Source: Nitratiruptor sp. SB155-2
Lineage (GTDB): Bacteria; Campylobacterota; Campylobacteria; Campylobacterales; Nitratiruptoraceae
Direction: 5' to 3'
NCBI RefSeq assembly: GCF_000010325.1
Contig: NC_009662.1
Span: 950,501 to 1,014,500 of the forward strand
DNA length: 64,000 nt
Position 1 is the stretch's first letter, and each line of letters starts with the position of its first letter. The notes under the pieces are model-generated. The model ran no database searches. It was given only the letters and a program-made list of their open reading frames with translations, and had not been told where the DNA came from. The position numbers were made by a program, and so were the translations under genes. Of the stretch, positions 18,299-27,344 are shown piece after piece.

Positions 18299-19029
18299 TG
18301 ATCTATATAGGAACGGCTGGATGGAGCATACCAAAAGAGTATGCCCACCTTTTCCCCAAAGAGGGAACACATCTGGAGCGCTACGCCCATATTTTCAACA
18401 TTACTGAAATCAATAAAACCTTCTATCAGCTTCCTAGAGCTACTACGCTTCAAAAATGGAGCAAAAGCACTCCCGATCATTTTCGATTCAGTGTAAAACT
18501 GCACCGTTCATTCACCCATTTTCACAAACTCAGATCGACCGAAAATTTGCACGAATTTATAGAACGTATGCAAAACCTTGGAGACAAATGGCTTGCTCTT
18601 TTGATTCAGCTTCCACCAAAATTGACTTTTGAAGCAGAAACCGCAACACCATTTTTTTCTACTCTTCGCTCAATCTATCAAGGCCATATCGCTTTGGAAG
18701 CAAGAAATGAGACATGGCTAGAGGTAAAAGAGGTTTTACAACAGTTTAATATATCGCTGGTTGCAGCCGATCCTCCAAGATTTGAAGGAAATAACAAGCC
18801 ACATTTTTATACTGATCTGGTTTACTATAGACTTCACGGCTCTCCAAAAATGTACTACTCAAAATATGATGAAGAGTTTTTAAAACAAATTGCCAAAAAT
18901 ATCATGCGTTTGAAGGCAAAAGATACTCTTGTCATTTTTGACAATACCGCCAGCGGAGCGGCTATAGCAAATGCTTATGAACTACGGCAAATAATCGCTT
19001 CCTTGCAATCCAACGAATCGAACCGGTAA
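18298..19029 (+). CDS. DUF72 (YecE-like) protein
   Basis: A 243-residue DUF72 TIM-barrel protein, opening [19 protein letters not shown] and containing the typical EINKTFYQLP, FRFSVKLHR and YYRLHGSPKMY segments. The family's biochemical role is not established. It begins on the last base of the purH stop, so the two are co-transcribed. Its 3' end overlaps the convergent PepSY-type gene by 68 bp. Confidence 0.88.
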   Translation: MIYIGTAGWSIPKEYAHLFPKEGTHLERYAHIFNITEINKTFYQLPRATTLQKWSKSTPDHFRFSVKLHRSFTHFHKLRSTENLHEFIERMQNLGDKWLALLIQLPPKLTFEAETATPFFSTLRSIYQGHIALEARNETWLEVKEVLQQFNISLVAADPPRFEGNNKPHFYTDLVYYRLHGSPKMYYSKYDEEFLKQIAKNIMRLKAKDTLVIFDNTASGAAIANAYELRQIIASLQSNESNR

Positions 19030-20275
19030 GATAGAGTATTAAAAGTGCAATTGCAGCCAAATCGTTTATCCATATCCACCAAGAAGAGAAGAACTTTCCA
19101 TTGTGCAATCCCAAAAGAATAGAATAGAGTGTGATACTTTTTTCATCTGGCAAGGCAATATCTGTTGATGGAGTGAGATAATAACGTTTCCCTTTATAGA
19201 CAAAAGTATCTTTGAACATATGAGGAGCCAAGAGTTCTTGAACTTTTCCATTTTGTAGAATTCTGTTTTCGGATCCCATCCCACTTATGAAAAGTGTCTT
19301 TTTATCTCGAATGAGCCTATAGACAAAACCCTTGCTCACAAGTTTATAGTTTTTCAAATCTTTTGTTACAAAAAGGCCGAACCTGTTTCCTATATATATT
19401 TTCCCTTTGTATAGATCAATTGCCCAAATGTCGTCACTTAAATTTTTGTATGCAGGCGGTAGAATCAAAAAAGGGATTTTGACACTGTGTAAAAATTGTG
19501 AGAGCCCTTTGGCATGGTCAAGAAATATACCGGTTAGGGCAAGAGTAAAAAGAGGAACAAAAGCGATGAATGTAACAATGTTTGCGTGAGCTTTGATCCA
19601 TCTTTTCGCAACTTTTGCTTTTTTTTGAAGCAGTATAAAGATCAAAGCTCCGCTCAATGATAAAAAAGCCAAAATCAGGGCACCATAGTCGTTGATCAAA
19701 AGTGAAAAATTTGTCATTAGTCCCCTTCCATAATGGAGATCTCGAACAAATCGAGATAGCGTAATGGAATCTTGATAAAGCTTTGGTGGTATTGTTGCAC
19801 GGTATGTTTTGATTGAACCATTTTTATCTATAAGAGCAATCTCTTTTTTTTCTATAACAGCCACTACTTTATCATTCTCAACACTCAAAGCGGTAATAGC
19901 TCTTCCTTGCAACGCGAAAGGTAGCAATGAGCTGTTTTTGTAAAGAAAGAGTCCTTGATCTGCGGCAATGAGATACTCACTATCTCTCTTTTTGATCGCA
20001 TTGACACTGATATCGCTTACTTTTTTAAATTTTTTTCCATTAAAAAGATAAAGACCTTTTTTGGATCCCACTAAGATAGTATCGCCATCAACAAGATAAC
20101 TTTGCAATAACTTTTTATCATAATCTTTCAGTGATGATGGGTAGTGGCTAAATTGAATGGTGTAGAGAAAATGCCACGATTTGTGATCAAGAAAAAAACC
20201 AGTAATTGCAAGATTGAAAAGAAAAAGGAGGGCAAAAAGCCCTACAAATTTATGTAGTTTATAAAGTTTTACCAT
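18962..20275 (-). CDS. PepSY-associated-type inner-membrane protein next to a TonB receptor
   Basis: A 437-residue membrane protein with an N-terminal helix (LHKFVGLFALLFLFNLAITG), a second group of helices in the middle (about 190-215 and 230-255), and a last helix near residue 410. The two halves repeat a helix followed by 'FLDH' and a beta-rich sensor-like stretch. This layout fits PepSY-associated TM proteins, often paired with TonB receptors and thought to act in metal or siderophore reduction. Its start overlaps the receptor's stop by 7 bp. The exact substrate is unknown. Confidence 0.7.
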   Translation of the reverse strand: MVKLYKLHKFVGLFALLFLFNLAITGFFLDHKSWHFLYTIQFSHYPSSLKDYDKKLLQSYLVDGDTILVGSKKGLYLFNGKKFKKVSDISVNAIKKRDSEYLIAADQGLFLYKNSSLLPFALQGRAITALSVENDKVVAVIEKKEIALIDKNGSIKTYRATIPPKLYQDSITLSRFVRDLHYGRGLMTNFSLLINDYGALILAFLSLSGALIFILLQKKAKVAKRWIKAHANIVTFIAFVPLFTLALTGIFLDHAKGLSQFLHSVKIPFLILPPAYKNLSDDIWAIDLYKGKIYIGNRFGLFVTKDLKNYKLVSKGFVYRLIRDKKTLFISGMGSENRILQNGKVQELLAPHMFKDTFVYKGKRYYLTPSTDIALPDEKSITLYSILLGLHNGKFFSSWWIWINDLAAIALLILYLTGSIRWIARKRLFAVVHKHLL

Positions 20276-22293
20276 CGATATGAGAACCCTACATAGATCA
20301 TTCTAGGATCACCTGGTGTATAATCTGTCTTTCCATAGGCATATCGTGCATATGCAGCATAATGTTTATCTATGACATTGTTGATCTTAAAATAGAGTTT
20401 TGCATTTTTTGTCATATCATACGATCCTTTGAGATGCCATAGTGTATAGCCACTATAGCTGTATGTATGGGCATCATCCATCCAGTATCTGCCAACATAG
20501 TTCATTTCCGGCATAAGACTTAATTTATCGTATTTGAAGGTATATCGAAAATTGGCCAGATGATTTGGAGCCTGAGCCATCTCATTGTCACCATATTTTG
20601 GATCATTATGATAGTTGTGTCTTGAGTAACTGTATGCTATGTGGATTTTGTTATGTATATCAATTGCATAGTTACATGTCAGCTCAATTCCCTTGTGGAT
20701 CGTATCGTTACCGTTTGCATAGTATCGCACACCGTTTTCCTCATAGCGTGTTATTGTATTGTCAATGACCATATAATATAAAGCGATACTTGTAAAGAGA
20801 TTCCCAGTCTCTCTTTTCCATCCTATCTCATAGGTATCGCTTGTTTCAGGATCGAGTGAAACGAACTCATACCCTTTTTTCATGGAGTAGAGCCTGGAGG
20901 CTTGGGGAATTCTAAATCCATTTGCATAACGTACATAGAAGTTATTCGCTCCATTGATATATGAGAAGGCCAGTTTTGGACTCAAGTGGGAAAAATTGTC
21001 AGTTCTATCGGCTGGTCTGAAATAGGTTCCAGAGGCATCGTAACTGTCGTCTTCTAGATTATTATTATAATCGAACCTATTGTAATCGTACCGAAGACCT
21101 GCGTGCAAAGACAGGGCAGATGTAAGTTTTCTTTCATATTGAATAAACGGGGCAATAGCGAAATAGTCCACATCATAATCATACAAAGGCCCTGCATAGT
21201 ATGTTGTTGCTCCCCAGCCAGTAGTAGTGATGGTAAAGGGTTGGATATAATCCAAAGTGGAGTGTGTTACTTCCGCATCTATTCCAAACACCATCTTTTG
21301 ATTACTGTCTTCATAAAAGTTTTTATTTCGAAGACCAAAGGTATAGAGTTTGTTGTCGTTTTTCGGAAGGTTTTTCTCCCAAGTGGCAGTGTATCTGTTT
21401 CTGTTATATCGAAGATAGGCAATATTTTGTATCTCAAGATTTTTGAATGAATAGTTGTCCCACTCCAAGGAGATTCTTGCGAAATCAAATTTTCTTGAAA
21501 CATCGGTTAAAGAGAGTGCTTTAAAATAGTTTGGATCGTCACTGGCAGCTTCGGATCTACTGGTTATGTTGTCATAGTCATTAAAACTGTCTGCTTGCAA
21601 AGCATCTGTTTTTGAAGCGTGAAACATCAATTTGAAAAAATTCTCATCGTCTTTTTGCCACTTTGCGCCAATATCCAATTCTCCATGATTTGTGTCGGTA
21701 TGATCCCTCCATCCATCGCTATGCATGATATTGGCTTTTGCTGCAAAATCGGTACCTTGAATCTCTTTAGCCGTTTTGGCTCTGAGTGTAGCATATCCGT
21801 AACTGCCTCCTTCAGCCTTGATTTCACTTTCTTTTTTGTCAAAATCGAGGCTTCTGACATTAATAACTGCTGCAACGGCATCTGACCCATAAAGCGCTGT
21901 CCCTGCACCCTTTAACACTTCAACACTATTTGCATTTTGGAATGTGGTATAGGCAAGGCCATTGTGATTGAAAAAGCCAGAGCTCTGTACAGGAATACCA
22001 TCTTGCATAAAAAGATAGTATGGACCGGTATTGAGAGGCATACGGATACCGGTCATATGTCCCAAAACGGAGCCAGTTTGCTCAATTCGGACTCCACTGA
22101 TGGAATTGAGCAACTCTTTTTGATAGACAACTTGATCCAGATCTATCTCTTTTTCTCCCTTTGACTCGATAGATAAAGGAAGTTTGAAATTCTCCTCTTC
22201 AAGTCCTGTTGCAGTAACGCTAATCTGTTCTATTTCCATAGATCCTGCAATAGCACAAGAGGCAATAACAGAAAAAAACAAACTTTTTCTCAT
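20269..22293 (-). CDS. TonB-dependent outer-membrane receptor
   Basis: A 674-residue receptor: a signal peptide (MRKSLFFSVIASCAIAGS), a plug domain with SVEVLKGAGTALYGSDAVAAVINVRS, then a 22-strand-type beta-barrel that ends in an aromatic residue (GFSYRW). It imports a metal chelate across the outer membrane. The ATG at 22293 is chosen over the preceding TTG because AAGGAG is 7 nt upstream. The overlap with the PepSY-type gene indicates an operon. Iron is likely but copper or another chelate is possible. Confidence 0.88.
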   Translation of the reverse strand: MRKSLFFSVIASCAIAGSMEIEQISVTATGLEEENFKLPLSIESKGEKEIDLDQVVYQKELLNSISGVRIEQTGSVLGHMTGIRMPLNTGPYYLFMQDGIPVQSSGFFNHNGLAYTTFQNANSVEVLKGAGTALYGSDAVAAVINVRSLDFDKKESEIKAEGGSYGYATLRAKTAKEIQGTDFAAKANIMHSDGWRDHTDTNHGELDIGAKWQKDDENFFKLMFHASKTDALQADSFNDYDNITSRSEAASDDPNYFKALSLTDVSRKFDFARISLEWDNYSFKNLEIQNIAYLRYNRNRYTATWEKNLPKNDNKLYTFGLRNKNFYEDSNQKMVFGIDAEVTHSTLDYIQPFTITTTGWGATTYYAGPLYDYDVDYFAIAPFIQYERKLTSALSLHAGLRYDYNRFDYNNNLEDDSYDASGTYFRPADRTDNFSHLSPKLAFSYINGANNFYVRYANGFRIPQASRLYSMKKGYEFVSLDPETSDTYEIGWKRETGNLFTSIALYYMVIDNTITRYEENGVRYYANGNDTIHKGIELTCNYAIDIHNKIHIAYSYSRHNYHNDPKYGDNEMAQAPNHLANFRYTFKYDKLSLMPEMNYVGRYWMDDAHTYSYSGYTLWHLKGSYDMTKNAKLYFKINNVIDKHYAAYARYAYGKTDYTPGDPRMIYVGFSYRW

Positions 22294-22313
22294 CAATACT
22301 CCTTTTTTCGAGA

Positions 22314-22319
22314 ATAGTA
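22314..22319 (-). promoter_or_regulatory. Predicted -10 box of the TonB receptor operon
   Basis: TACTAT on the minus strand, 20 bp upstream of the receptor ATG. The tandem TGTTAAT repeats begin 9 bp further upstream, in the place of a -35 box, an arrangement expected for an activator of the OmpR/PhoB type. Confidence 0.4.
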
Positions 22320-22328
22320 GAAAATGAG

Positions 22329-22367
22329 TGTTAGACAGGTGTTAATTGATGTTAATCAGATGTTAAT
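22329..22367 (+). repeat. Four tandem TGTTAAT-like heptamers (candidate regulator site)
   Basis: TGTTAGA at 22329, then TGTTAAT at 22340, 22350 and 22361: spacings of 11, 10 and 11 bp, one helical turn each. Direct heptamers at 11 bp are the format bound by OmpR/PhoB-family response regulators. The array lies between the divergent TonB receptor and nitrite/sulfite reductase genes and could control either. Confidence 0.6.
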
Positions 22368-22393
22368 TGGGAATTTTTAGTACCATTACTGTT

Positions 22394-23959
22394 ATGAAAC
22401 GAAACAAAATAGAGAAACTAAAAGAGCGGCTGTCTCCTTGGGAGTATTATCATCATCGCTTGCCAAACTTGAAAGAAGAGGAGATTGAAGAGTCGGATAT
22501 CTTCTATCTCAAAAACTTTGGAATTTACACAACAAAACAGAATCCAAAAAATTTCATGCTCCGCTTACGTTTTGATCAAAAAGAGTTGCCTCTAGATTTG
22601 GCAAGGTTCATTTTAGATAATATCAATGCATCTACAAAACTTTTGATTACCGCAAGAGGACAGCTGGAACTGCATGGACTAACTTTTGAAGGAGCCCGAA
22701 CGCTTCACTATCTTTTTCAAAAACAGGGACTAACCAGTTGTCAAACCCTCATGGACAATATCAGGTCCATTGTAAGCGATCCACTTTATGATATCGCTCA
22801 AGATTCCATTTTTAACGTAATGCCATTGATAAAAAAAATGCAGAAACTCTTCTTGGAAAAACAGAAGTGGTGTGGAATGCTTCCAAGAAAGTTCAATACG
22901 GCTATTGCCGCAAACAAAACACTCACTGCACCTTTTTGGGGGAATGACTGCTATTTTGCACTGGCAAATAAAGATGATTCGTATGGATTTCATCTCTATG
23001 TTGGAGGGAAAAATACCCATTTCGCACAAGATTGTGATATTTTCGTTCGTTATGAAGATGTGGTGGAAATGTATGAAGCGGTTTTACAAACATATCTTGT
23101 TCACGGACTTCGTGCCAGCAGAACAAAAGCGAGACTCTACCATCTCATAAAAGATGTGGGTCTTGAAAAATTTAAAGAACTTTTACGGAGCTATTATCCA
23201 AAAAAATGGCAAAGTGGTGGGGAGACTGTTATACACTTTCACGAACCTACCAAACAGTGGTTTATGCTCAAAGATGGTGGCTGGGCATATCGATACTTTA
23301 CAAAATTTGGAGAGGTAACAAAAGCGGAATTTGCCCATATCATAGATCTTGCACAAAAACATCATGCAACTCTCCGCTTGGGAATTGATCAAAATATCTA
23401 TATGATTTCTCTTGCCGAACCAAACATCGAAATCGATTCTAAACCCCACACAGTCTTGGCATGTGCCGGAAGCAAATACTGTATCTACTCTTTGTTCGAT
23501 ACGAAAGAGGCTGCAGCAACTCTCCCAATTGAAAGACTCAATAAAAACGACATTACGGTAGGATATAGCGGCTGTTTGAAAGGATGTGGAAGACATATTG
23601 TAGCCGACATCGGATTTGTTGGAATACGTTTGAATCAATATGGAAAAGTAGAGCGGGGGGTTCGACTCTATATGGGAGCATTGCATTCCAAAGGCACTTT
23701 TCCAGCAAGATTGATTTTCTGGGCTGTACCGCTTCGTAAACTCAACGCTTTAATAGAAACTATCCTCGATATTTTTGAAAGAAGTGGTTATGATTCGTTC
23801 GAAACATTTTGTCAAAATGAGATCAACCAATATGAAGAGGAGAAAGTGGCTTACTTTTTCTTGCTTCGTATGAAAGGGGAAGATATAAAACTATCCAGTC
23901 TTGATCTTCCCTCTCATGAAGCCTTTCTGGCACTTCAAAAAGAGCTCTTCTCTTCCTGA
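22394..23959 (+). CDS. Siroheme-dependent nitrite/sulfite reductase
   Basis: A 521-residue protein with two ferrodoxin-like half-repeats (FMLRLRFDQ and LRLGIDQN) and the coupled siroheme/[4Fe-4S] ligands CAGSKYC (C-x5-C) and CLKGC (C-x3-C). It performs six-electron reduction of nitrite or sulfite in assimilation. The sequence does not settle which. The ATG at 22394 is taken as the start; a TTG 27 nt upstream is possible, and neither has a strong Shine-Dalgarno. It converges on the dynamin-like gene with a 25-bp overlap. Confidence 0.88.
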   Translation: MKRNKIEKLKERLSPWEYYHHRLPNLKEEEIEESDIFYLKNFGIYTTKQNPKNFMLRLRFDQKELPLDLARFILDNINASTKLLITARGQLELHGLTFEGARTLHYLFQKQGLTSCQTLMDNIRSIVSDPLYDIAQDSIFNVMPLIKKMQKLFLEKQKWCGMLPRKFNTAIAANKTLTAPFWGNDCYFALANKDDSYGFHLYVGGKNTHFAQDCDIFVRYEDVVEMYEAVLQTYLVHGLRASRTKARLYHLIKDVGLEKFKELLRSYYPKKWQSGGETVIHFHEPTKQWFMLKDGGWAYRYFTKFGEVTKAEFAHIIDLAQKHHATLRLGIDQNIYMISLAEPNIEIDSKPHTVLACAGSKYCIYSLFDTKEAAATLPIERLNKNDITVGYSGCLKGCGRHIVADIGFVGIRLNQYGKVERGVRLYMGALHSKGTFPARLIFWAVPLRKLNALIETILDIFERSGYDSFETFCQNEINQYEEEKVAYFFLLRMKGEDIKLSSLDLPSHEAFLALQKELFSS

Positions 23960-25299
23960 GGGGGTTCGCTCTTTTTCATCTTAATAAACTGGTCGTTGAG
24001 TTTTTGAATAAAGGATTTTGATTTGTTGATCAATCGCTCAAGCTCTTCTTGCATCGATTTTTTAAGTGGATTTGTCGAAAAGATAGATCGAAACCACCTT
24101 GTCTGCTTTGTAAAAGCTTGCTTGAGTTGCAAATCATCTATTTTTTGACCCATTCTTTGAGAAAGCCAACTTTTTGTTTTAAAATGGAAGATAAAAAAAA
24201 CAATTACACTTACGGCTGAACCTATCATCCATAGTGTCTCATTCTGAAACTGCATCGCTATCCAACCGCCAAGAAACGCCAATATAAGAATATACACAAC
24301 ATCAAAGAATAAAATTTTGTTTCGAAAAGTTATCAGCAGTTCTTGTAATTTTGAAGCGAGACTCATAATCTCTTTTGCACGGTATTCCACATTTTTAACT
24401 ATTCGATAGGCTCTATCGATCAAAACCTTATCCATTTTATGCTTAATTTCTGCAAGATCATGATCTCTTTTCTTTTTGAGTCTCTCTTCAATAGCTGGAT
24501 GCTCGATAGAAGCTGCAGCTTCGTTGTAAATAGCGTAAAACCTACCGCTCACGATCCCCTTTTGACTCAAAGCTCTTTGCCATGCTCCGATAATCTCTTC
24601 TAAATTGTCCTCTTTGGCGCAAGTATCGATTTGATTGAGAATATAGAGTACTTTGTCCGAATCTGCGTGATTCTTGGCAACTTCAACAAGATGGTTCAGG
24701 GTATCTCGCATCGCTCCAGGTTCAGGATGCCTTGCATCAAAAAAGATTAGAACAAGGTCGCTTAGATCGATGATATGCCGAGTAATTCGAAGGGTGGCAT
24801 CCCTTTGAACATCCGCATCAAACCCTGGTGAATCTATGAGAATTTTTCCTTTGATGTTTTCACTATTGACGGCTTTGAGTTGAAGATAGCGATTGATATT
24901 TTTCTCTTCGGGATCGAGTTTTTCGATCTCTTTTGATATATTGTAAAATGGAAATCTAGGATCTGCATCAAGGGCAACACCCGGTAGAGTCGTCACTTCT
25001 TCATTTCTGCTATAACATATAACGGTAAATTTGTCATCGACCGCTTGATTTCCTGTGCTTTGTACTCTTTTACCAAGATATTCGTTTATGAAACTCGATT
25101 TGCCCGCACTGAAGGTTCCAAGAATAGAGATAAGTGGCCACCAGGAAATCGATTCTGTATAGGTTTGTTTGTCGTTTAAAAATCCAACTTTGCGTGCTAT
25201 AGTATCAAGCTCTTTATACTCATCGATCACTTCCATCAAAATGGGATTTTCCTCTTTGAGGTGTTCTTTGAGTTTTGCATATCGCTCTTTTGGCGTCAT
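23935..25299 (-). CDS. Dynamin-like GTPase with two membrane helices
   Basis: A 454-residue protein with the G1 loop GTFSAGKSS (61-69), a G3 DSPGFD motif and a G4 LNQID motif. Two hydrophobic segments follow at about 330-375 (VVYILILAFLGGWIAM and IGSAVSVIVFFIF), then a basic, coiled C-terminus. It fits the bacterial dynamin-like/EHD-type GTPases that act on membranes. Single gene; no partner such as a second dynamin-like protein is adjacent. Confidence 0.8.
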   Translation of the reverse strand: MTPKERYAKLKEHLKEENPILMEVIDEYKELDTIARKVGFLNDKQTYTESISWWPLISILGTFSAGKSSFINEYLGKRVQSTGNQAVDDKFTVICYSRNEEVTTLPGVALDADPRFPFYNISKEIEKLDPEEKNINRYLQLKAVNSENIKGKILIDSPGFDADVQRDATLRITRHIIDLSDLVLIFFDARHPEPGAMRDTLNHLVEVAKNHADSDKVLYILNQIDTCAKEDNLEEIIGAWQRALSQKGIVSGRFYAIYNEAAASIEHPAIEERLKKKRDHDLAEIKHKMDKVLIDRAYRIVKNVEYRAKEIMSLASKLQELLITFRNKILFFDVVYILILAFLGGWIAMQFQNETLWMIGSAVSVIVFFIFHFKTKSWLSQRMGQKIDDLQLKQAFTKQTRWFRSIFSTNPLKKSMQEELERLINKSKSFIQKLNDQFIKMKKSEPPQEEKSSF

Positions 25300-25396
25300 A
25301 GAGTTCCTTTTTACACGTTACTTTTCATTTAATTATAGTACAAATTTTTCCTTTCAAGAATAAATAAATTTGCTAATGATAATTGACATATTTTTT

Positions 25397-25405
25397 TGAT
25401 ATAAT
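25397..25405 (+). promoter_or_regulatory. Extended -10 promoter of htpG
   Basis: TGA-TATAAT lies 29 bp before the htpG ATG, in an A+T-rich upstream region. AAGGAGG precedes the ATG. An ACTCAAG half-site resembling half of an HspR (HAIR) element overlaps the ribosome-binding region, but no matching partner half was found. Confidence 0.5.
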
Positions 25406-25433
25406 TTTATAAAAACATACTCAAGGAGGTTCC

Positions 25434-27245
25434 ATGGCAAAACACCATTTCGAGGCAGAGATATCGAAATTGTTACAACTCATGATCCATTCACTCTATA
25501 CAAACAAAGAGATCTTCCTGCGAGAACTGATCTCCAATGCAAACGATGCCATCGATAAACTGCATCTCTTGACTTTGACAGATGAAAAGTTCAAAAATTT
25601 TGCCTTCGATCCCAAAATAACCATTACGCTGGATGAAGCAGAAAACAGACTTATAGTATCCGATAATGGGATAGGGATGGATGATGTGGATATGGTGGAA
25701 AATCTGGGAACCATCGCAAAGAGTGGAACAAAAAGTTTCTTAGAAAAACTCACAGGCGATACGAAGAAGGATGCACATCTAATAGGCCAATTTGGTGTGG
25801 GATTTTACAGTGCCTTCATGGTGGCAAAACGAGTAGAAGTTGTAAGTAAAAAGGTAGGTGATGAGAAAGCGTGGATATGGAGTAGTGAGGCAAATGGAGA
25901 GTTTGAAATAGATGAAGCGACAAGAAAAGAACAGGGAACCGATGTAATTTTGTATCTTACTGAAGAAAATAAAGAATTCTTGCAAGAGTGGAGAATCAAA
26001 GAGATCGTCAAAAAATACAGCGATCACATTCCATACAAGATCTATCTCAAAATTGATGACAAAGAGGAGCAGATAAATAGTGCAAAAGCGCTATGGCGCA
26101 TGAGTAAAAATGAGATAAAAGAAGAAGAATATAAAGAGTTCTACAAAACGCTTTCCCATGACAACAACGATCCTTTATACTGGATCCATACGAAAGCAGA
26201 AGGAACATTAGAGTACACAACACTTTTTTATATTCCATCTGTACAACCATTCGACCTTTTCAGAGCCGATTATGAACCAGGGGTGAAACTCTATGTAAAA
26301 AATGTCTTCATAATGCAAGATCGCCAATTGCTTCCTACATATCTAAGATTTATTCGGGGAATCATCGATTCAGAAGATTTGCCTCTTAATATATCAAGAG
26401 AGATGCTCCAACACAATGTGGTACTCGAAAAGATCAAAAAAGCCTCTGTGAAAAAAATATTGGGTGAACTCAAGAAACTCAAAGACAAAGATAGAGAAAA
26501 GTATGTCAAAATATGGGAGCTCTTCGGCAAAGTCATAAAAGAGGGCCTTATGAGCGATTTTGAGAACAAAGAGCTTCTGAAAGATCTCATCCTTTTTAAA
26601 ACATCAAAAAGTGACGAGTATATCGACTTTGAAACCTATGTGAAGAACATGAAAGAACATCAAAAATCGATCTATTACTTAATCGGCGAAAAAGATCTCA
26701 AAGACTCGCCACTGCTTGACCGGTTCAACAAAGAGGATTTCGAAGTTATCTTCTTTACTGATGAGATCGATTCTTTCATCATTCCATCTATCTCGGAATA
26801 TAAAGAGAAAAAACTCAAATCCATTGCAAGTACAGAAGTGGATGAGGATTTTGAAACTCCTGAAATTGATGAGAGCAAATATAAGGAGCTGTTAGATGCC
26901 ATCAAAAAGGCACTGGAAGATGAAGTCAAAGATGTCAAAATCACTTCTCGTCTTCAAGAATCACCTGCTTGTTTGGTACATGATAAAAACGATCCAGAGT
27001 TTCAAACCTATGAACTTTTAAAACAGATGGGGCAATATGCTATTGAGCCAAAACCTATTTTGGAAATAAATCCAGAGCACTCCATATTTACAAAACTGCT
27101 TTTGAAAAACGATTTTTCTTTGGCAAAAGATCTGGCCATTGTACTCTACAATGAAGCAAGACTTCTTGAAGGAATGGATCTGAAAGATCCAGGAACCTTT
27201 GCATCCAGTCTCAATAAACTTATTGAAAAAGCCCTCACAAACTGA
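25434..27245 (+). CDS. htpG: Chaperone HtpG (Hsp90)
   Basis: A 603-residue Hsp90 with the N-terminal GHKL ATPase motifs ELISNANDAIDKL, DNGIGM and GQFGVGFYSAFMVA, the middle-domain NISREMLQ segment and a C-terminal dimerisation region. Length is normal for bacterial HtpG. It assists folding under stress. It lies just upstream of the cbpA-hspR pair but has its own promoter and is followed by a terminator-like hairpin. Confidence 0.97.
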   Translation: MAKHHFEAEISKLLQLMIHSLYTNKEIFLRELISNANDAIDKLHLLTLTDEKFKNFAFDPKITITLDEAENRLIVSDNGIGMDDVDMVENLGTIAKSGTKSFLEKLTGDTKKDAHLIGQFGVGFYSAFMVAKRVEVVSKKVGDEKAWIWSSEANGEFEIDEATRKEQGTDVILYLTEENKEFLQEWRIKEIVKKYSDHIPYKIYLKIDDKEEQINSAKALWRMSKNEIKEEEYKEFYKTLSHDNNDPLYWIHTKAEGTLEYTTLFYIPSVQPFDLFRADYEPGVKLYVKNVFIMQDRQLLPTYLRFIRGIIDSEDLPLNISREMLQHNVVLEKIKKASVKKILGELKKLKDKDREKYVKIWELFGKVIKEGLMSDFENKELLKDLILFKTSKSDEYIDFETYVKNMKEHQKSIYYLIGEKDLKDSPLLDRFNKEDFEVIFFTDEIDSFIIPSISEYKEKKLKSIASTEVDEDFETPEIDESKYKELLDAIKKALEDEVKDVKITSRLQESPACLVHDKNDPEFQTYELLKQMGQYAIEPKPILEINPEHSIFTKLLLKNDFSLAKDLAIVLYNEARLLEGMDLKDPGTFASSLNKLIEKALTN

Positions 27246-27251
27246 GGGCTT
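27229..27251 (+). terminator. Intrinsic terminator after htpG
   Basis: Inverted repeat AAGCCCTCA - CAAAC - TGAGGGCTT: a 9-bp stem with a 5-nt loop that overlaps the htpG stop codon. It is followed by a weak T-rich run (ACAATCTTTCT). Confidence 0.65.
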
Positions 27252-27283
27252 ACAATCTTTCTAATATATTTGAATTTATAAAA

Positions 27284-27318
27284 CTTGATTGACTTAGACT
27301 AATATTTTATGCTATAAT
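27284..27318 (+). promoter_or_regulatory. cbpA-hspR promoter with a candidate HspR site
   Basis: TTGACT (27289-27294), 18-bp spacer, TATAAT (27313-27318) with an upstream TG one base away. Overlapping the -35, CTTGATT-N7-ACTAATA (27284-27304) resembles the HAIR operator CTTGAGT-N7-ACTCAAG: 6 of 7 in the left half but only 4 of 7 in the right. The promoter is well supported; the operator is tentative. Confidence 0.5.
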
Positions 27319-27344
27319 CAAAATAAAAAATTTGGAGGTCAAAA

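Noticed and set aside
22332-22345. A copy of the TetR operator (TGAACANNTGTTAA) in the TonB receptor upstream region
   Set aside because: It matches 11 of 14 bases but misses arm positions, and is better explained as part of the TGTTAAT direct repeat.
25397-25433. HspR operator at htpG from the ACTCAAG half-site
   Set aside because: No CTTGAGT-like partner 7 bp upstream, and the half-site overlaps the Shine-Dalgarno sequence, which explains part of it.
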